Positions 3,967 to 6,355 of a DNA stretch of 6,355 nt are shown here, piece by piece. This DNA comes from Paracoccaceae bacterium. GTDB taxonomy: Bacteria; Pseudomonadota; Alphaproteobacteria; Rhodobacterales; Rhodobacteraceae. Each line of letters starts with the position of its first letter. Positions within the stretch are counted from its first letter, which is position 1. Location: NCBI GenBank assembly GCA_027030435.1, contig JALVEX010000447.1:1-6355 (forward strand). Direction: 5' to 3'. The translations under genes were made by a program, and so were the position numbers. Under the pieces are notes generated by a model that was not told where the DNA came from, did no database searches, and saw only the letters and a program-made list of their open reading frames with translations.

Positions 3967-6150
3967 ATGACCGAAGCCGATTTCCTCAATTCTCCCTTCC
4001 CCGAGCCGCACAGGCTCGATGCAGCCCAATTCGCCGGGCCGAAGCGCTTCTTCAACCGCGAGCTCAGCTGGCTCGCCTTCAATTGGCGGGTGCTTGAAGA
4101 GGCGGGAAATGCGCGCGTGCCGCTCCTTGAGCGCCTGCGTTTCCTCTCGATCTCGGCCACCAATCTCGATGAATTCTTCACCGTGCGCGTGGCCGGCCTG
4201 CGTGAACTGGCGCAGGCCGGCAACACCACCCGTTCGGCCGATGGCCTCACCCCTGCCGAGCAGCTCAGGCTGATCAACGAAGACGCCCGCCGCCTGCTGG
4301 CCGCCCAGCAGGATGTCTGGCGGGAGTTGCGCACGATGATGGAAGGCGAGGGGATCATCCTGCTCGATCGCGAGCGGCTCGGCGATGCCGATCGCCGGCA
4401 CCTTTCGCGCCATTTCATCGAAAACGTTTTTCCGGTGCTCTCGCCCCTCGCCATCGATCCCGCGCACCCCTTTCCCTTCATCCCCAACGGCGGCTTCGCG
4501 CTCGCCCTCCAGCTCGAGCGCAAATCCGACAAGCGCCGCCTCCAGGCCCTCCTGCCCATCCCCCAGCAGATCAGCCGTTTCATCGCCCTGCCATCCGAAA
4601 GCGAGGGCGAGAGCGAGGATCGCTTCCTCCCTCTCGAGGAGCTGTTGCTGATGCATCTGGAGGAGCTTTTCCCCGGCTACCGCGCCCGCGGGCACTGCGC
4701 CTTTCGCGTGCTGCGCGACAGCGATCTCGAGCTTGAGGAGGAAGCCGAGGATCTGGTGCGCGAATTCGAGGTTGCGCTGAAGCGGCGGCGGCGCGGCGAG
4801 GTGGTGCGCCTCAAGATCACCGCCGAAGCCCCCCCGGCCCTGCGTGCCCTGATCCAGCGCGAGCTGCATGTGCGCGACGAGGAAATCATCGAGATTTCCG
4901 GCATGCTCGGGCTTGCCGATCTCGGGGAGCTGGTGCTCCCCCACCGCCACGATCTGCTCTGGCCCCCCTTCACGCCGCGCGTGCCCGAGCGGGTGCAGGA
5001 TTTCGAGGGCGACATGTTTGCCGCCGTCCGCCAGAAGGACATGCTCCTCCATCACCCCTACGAAACCTTCGAAATGGTGATCCGCTTCCTCCAGCAGGCG
5101 GCGCGCGATCCCGATGTGCTGGCGATCAAGCAGACGCTCTATCGCACCTCGGAGCGCTCGCCGATCGTCGATGCGCTGTGCGAGGCGGCGGAGGCGGGCA
5201 AATCGGTGACCGCGCTGGTGGAACTGAAGGCCCGGTTTGACGAAGCGGCCAATATCCGCCAGTCGCGCAAGCTCGAGCGCGCGGGGGCGCATGTGGTCTA
5301 TGGCTTTCTCGATCTCAAGACCCATGCCAAGATCAGCGCCGTAGTGCGCCGCGAGGGCGATCGCCTCGTCACCTATACCCATTACGGCACCGGAAATTAC
5401 CACCCGATCACCGCCCGCATCTACACCGATCTCTCCTTCTTCACCTGCAGCGGCGCGCTCGGGCGCGATGCGCACAAGGTGTTCAATTACCTCTCCGGCT
5501 ATGCCCGCCCCGAGAAGCTCGAAAACCTCGCCATCGCTCCGGTCACCCTCAAGGACCGCCTGCTCGAGCTGATCGGCGCCGAGGCAGAGCACGCCCGCGC
5601 CGGGCGCCCGGCCGAAATCTGGGCCAAGATGAACGCCCTGATCGAGCCAGATGTGATCGACGCCCTTTACGAGGCGAGCCGGGCGGGCGTGAAGATCAGC
5701 CTCGTGGTGCGCGGCATCTGCGGCCTGCGCCCCGGCATCGCGGGCCTGAGCGAGAACATCCGTGTCAAATCCATCGTCGGCCGTTTTCTCGAACACTCGC
5801 GCATCGCCGTTTTCGGCAATGGCAAGGGCCTGCCCTCGAAGAAGGCGCGGGTGTTCATCAGCTCCGCAGACTGGATGGACCGCAACCTCAACCGGCGCGT
5901 GGAAACGCTGGTGGAAATGAAGAACGCCACCGTCAAGGCCCAGATCACGCGCCAGATCATGGCCGCCAACCTGCGCGACGAGGCGCAAAGCTGGATCCTG
6001 CGCCCCGACGGCAGCTACGAGCGCCCCCCCGTGCCCGATGGCGAACAGCCCTTCAACTGCCACAAGTTCTTCATGGAAAACCCCTCGCTTTCCGGGCGCG
6101 GCTCGGCGGGGGCGGCGGATGTGCCCGAATTGACACATTCGAATGATTGA
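3967..6150 (+). CDS. ppk: Polyphosphate kinase 1
   Basis: A 727-residue enzyme that reversibly transfers the terminal phosphate of ATP to a growing inorganic polyphosphate chain, through a phospho-histidine intermediate. The length is normal for PPK1. The N-terminal domain opens with FFNRELSWLAFNWRVLEEA (28-46) and SATNLDEFFTVRVAGL (63-78); a head domain follows to about residue 330. The first phospholipase D-like catalytic domain contains IKQTLYRTSERSPI (387-400), LVELKARFDEAANI (417-430) and KTHAK (451-455), where His453 matches the phosphorylated His435 of the E. coli enzyme. HYGTGNYHP (472-480) and DAHKVFNYLSGY (501-512) follow. The second carries LVVRGICGLRPG (579-590), FLEHSR (607-612), whose His610 matches the second essential His, and SSADWMDRNLNRR (632-644). 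Start ATG has GAGG 7 nt upstream. It follows hdaA by 44 nt and precedes ppx in the same frame, separated by one TGA. No damage is seen. Confidence 0.98.
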   Translation: MTEADFLNSPFPEPHRLDAAQFAGPKRFFNRELSWLAFNWRVLEEAGNARVPLLERLRFLSISATNLDEFFTVRVAGLRELAQAGNTTRSADGLTPAEQLRLINEDARRLLAAQQDVWRELRTMMEGEGIILLDRERLGDADRRHLSRHFIENVFPVLSPLAIDPAHPFPFIPNGGFALALQLERKSDKRRLQALLPIPQQISRFIALPSESEGESEDRFLPLEELLLMHLEELFPGYRARGHCAFRVLRDSDLELEEEAEDLVREFEVALKRRRRGEVVRLKITAEAPPALRALIQRELHVRDEEIIEISGMLGLADLGELVLPHRHDLLWPPFTPRVPERVQDFEGDMFAAVRQKDMLLHHPYETFEMVIRFLQQAARDPDVLAIKQTLYRTSERSPIVDALCEAAEAGKSVTALVELKARFDEAANIRQSRKLERAGAHVVYGFLDLKTHAKISAVVRREGDRLVTYTHYGTGNYHPITARIYTDLSFFTCSGALGRDAHKVFNYLSGYARPEKLENLAIAPVTLKDRLLELIGAEAEHARAGRPAEIWAKMNALIEPDVIDALYEASRAGVKISLVVRGICGLRPGIAGLSENIRVKSIVGRFLEHSRIAVFGNGKGLPSKKARVFISSADWMDRNLNRRVETLVEMKNATVKAQITRQIMAANLRDEAQSWILRPDGSYERPPVPDGEQPFNCHKFFMENPSLSGRGSAGAADVPELTHSND

Positions 6151-6216
6151 CGCTCCCGCCCCGCCCCGGCTAGACAGGGCATGGAAGGGCATGAAGAAGG
6201 CCGCCGGGGGGATGCC
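6151..6216 (+). other. ppk-ppx spacer with tandem AGGGCATG repeat
   Basis: The 66-nt spacer has no stop in the ppk/ppx frame. AGGGCATG occurs at 6176-6183 and again at 6186-6193, a 10-bp period, creating two ATGs: 6181, in frame with ppx, and 6191, out of frame. A perfect TTGACA lies just upstream at 6130-6135 in the end of ppk, but no -10 is seen at a normal distance. Confidence 0.5.
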
Positions 6217-6220
6217 ATGA
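6191..6220 (+). CDS. Possible nine-codon leader peptide overlapping the ppx start
   Basis: ATG at 6191 opens the short frame MKKAAGGMP, whose TGA (6218-6220) overlaps the ppx ATG (6217) as ATGA. That arrangement is typical of translational coupling. The purine-rich GGAAGGG (6183-6189) is too close to its ATG for a standard RBS, while AGGG (6176-6179) is 11 nt away. It may be chance in such a short stretch; translation is not shown. Confidence 0.2.
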   Translation: MKKAAGGMP

Positions 6221-6355
6221 ACGCCGATTTCGAGGATTGGGGCGCCTATGGCCCACCCCTCTTCGAGGATCCCGATGCCCGCGCGCTGAGGCGCGTCGGG
6301 GTGGTGGACGTGGGTTCGAACTCGGTGCGCATGGTGGTGTTTGACGGCGCAGCGC
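6217..6355 (+). CDS. ppx: Exopolyphosphatase / GppA-family phosphatase, N-terminal fragment (3' end outside window)
   Basis: Forty-six codons are visible. After a poorly conserved leader (MNADFEDWGAYGPPLFEDPD, 1-20) comes ALRRVGVVDVGSNSVRMVVF (23-42), the phosphate-1 loop of the ASKHA-fold Ppx/GppA family, with Asp31 and the GSNS turn that bind phosphate. Such enzymes release phosphate from polyphosphate ends or hydrolyse pppGpp; the place directly after ppk favours exopolyphosphatase, but the fragment alone cannot separate the two. ATG 6217 is chosen because GGGGGGA (6206-6212) sits just before it. An in-frame ATG at 6181 would add 12 residues and has a weaker upstream site. The catalytic Glu and all later domains lie outside the window. 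Paired synthesis and breakdown genes in one operon imply joint control of polyphosphate level. Confidence 0.92.
   Translation, partial: MNADFEDWGAYGPPLFEDPDARALRRVGVVDVGSNSVRMVVFDGAA

Noticed and set aside
6130..6158. Perfect TTGACA (6130-6135) as part of a ppx promoter
   Set aside because: No -10-like hexamer lies 16-19 nt downstream; that interval is C-rich. Left as an unsupported half-motif.
3931..6192. A 753-codon open frame on the minus strand opposite ppk
   Set aside because: It is codon-aligned with ppk, so it stays open simply because ppk uses no TTA, CTA or TCA codons. Its product is low-complexity, rich in His, Gly, Ala and Glu, with no recognisable domain, while ppk is unmistakable.

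Overview
The window looks like ordinary chromosomal core sequence from a GC-rich alphaproteobacterium, probably of the Rhodobacterales. This rests on the short bacterial-type prolyl-tRNA synthetase without an inserted editing domain, the HdaA-type DnaA homologue next to polyphosphate kinase, and strong G/C third-position bias: ppk and proS contain no TTA, CTA or TCA codons. The lineage is inferred from memory of protein families, not from a search.

Layout: (1) 1-267 (+) is the C-terminal end of the replicative helicase DnaB. (2) 268-577 is a convergent, gene-free stretch packed with inverted repeats, including two competing hairpins and a dyad carrying two GANTC sites. (3) 578-1969 (-) is proS. 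(4) 1970-2140 is a divergent intergenic region with a perfect 15-bp operator-like palindrome. (5) 2141-3247 (+) is an AI-2E/PerM-family membrane protein, followed after 3 nt by (6) hdaA at 3251-3922, a regulator of DnaA. (7) 3967-6150 (+) is polyphosphate kinase ppk1. (8) From 6217 (+) runs the start of an exopolyphosphatase/GppA-type gene, cut by the window end.

The rightward genes from 2141 onward are tightly packed and probably form one operon. It links a membrane protein, a replication-initiation regulator, polyphosphate synthesis and polyphosphate degradation. DnaB (helicase) and HdaA (inactivation of the initiator) both concern replication, but they are separated by the leftward proS and probably belong to different transcripts.

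I see no mobile element, CRISPR array, tRNA/rRNA or clear novel gene system. The points worth a second look are regulatory: alternative hairpins downstream of dnaB, an RBS-sequestering hairpin plus a possible internal promoter before ppk, ppk and ppx lying in one frame separated by a single TGA, and a nine-codon leader ORF whose stop overlaps the ppx start.
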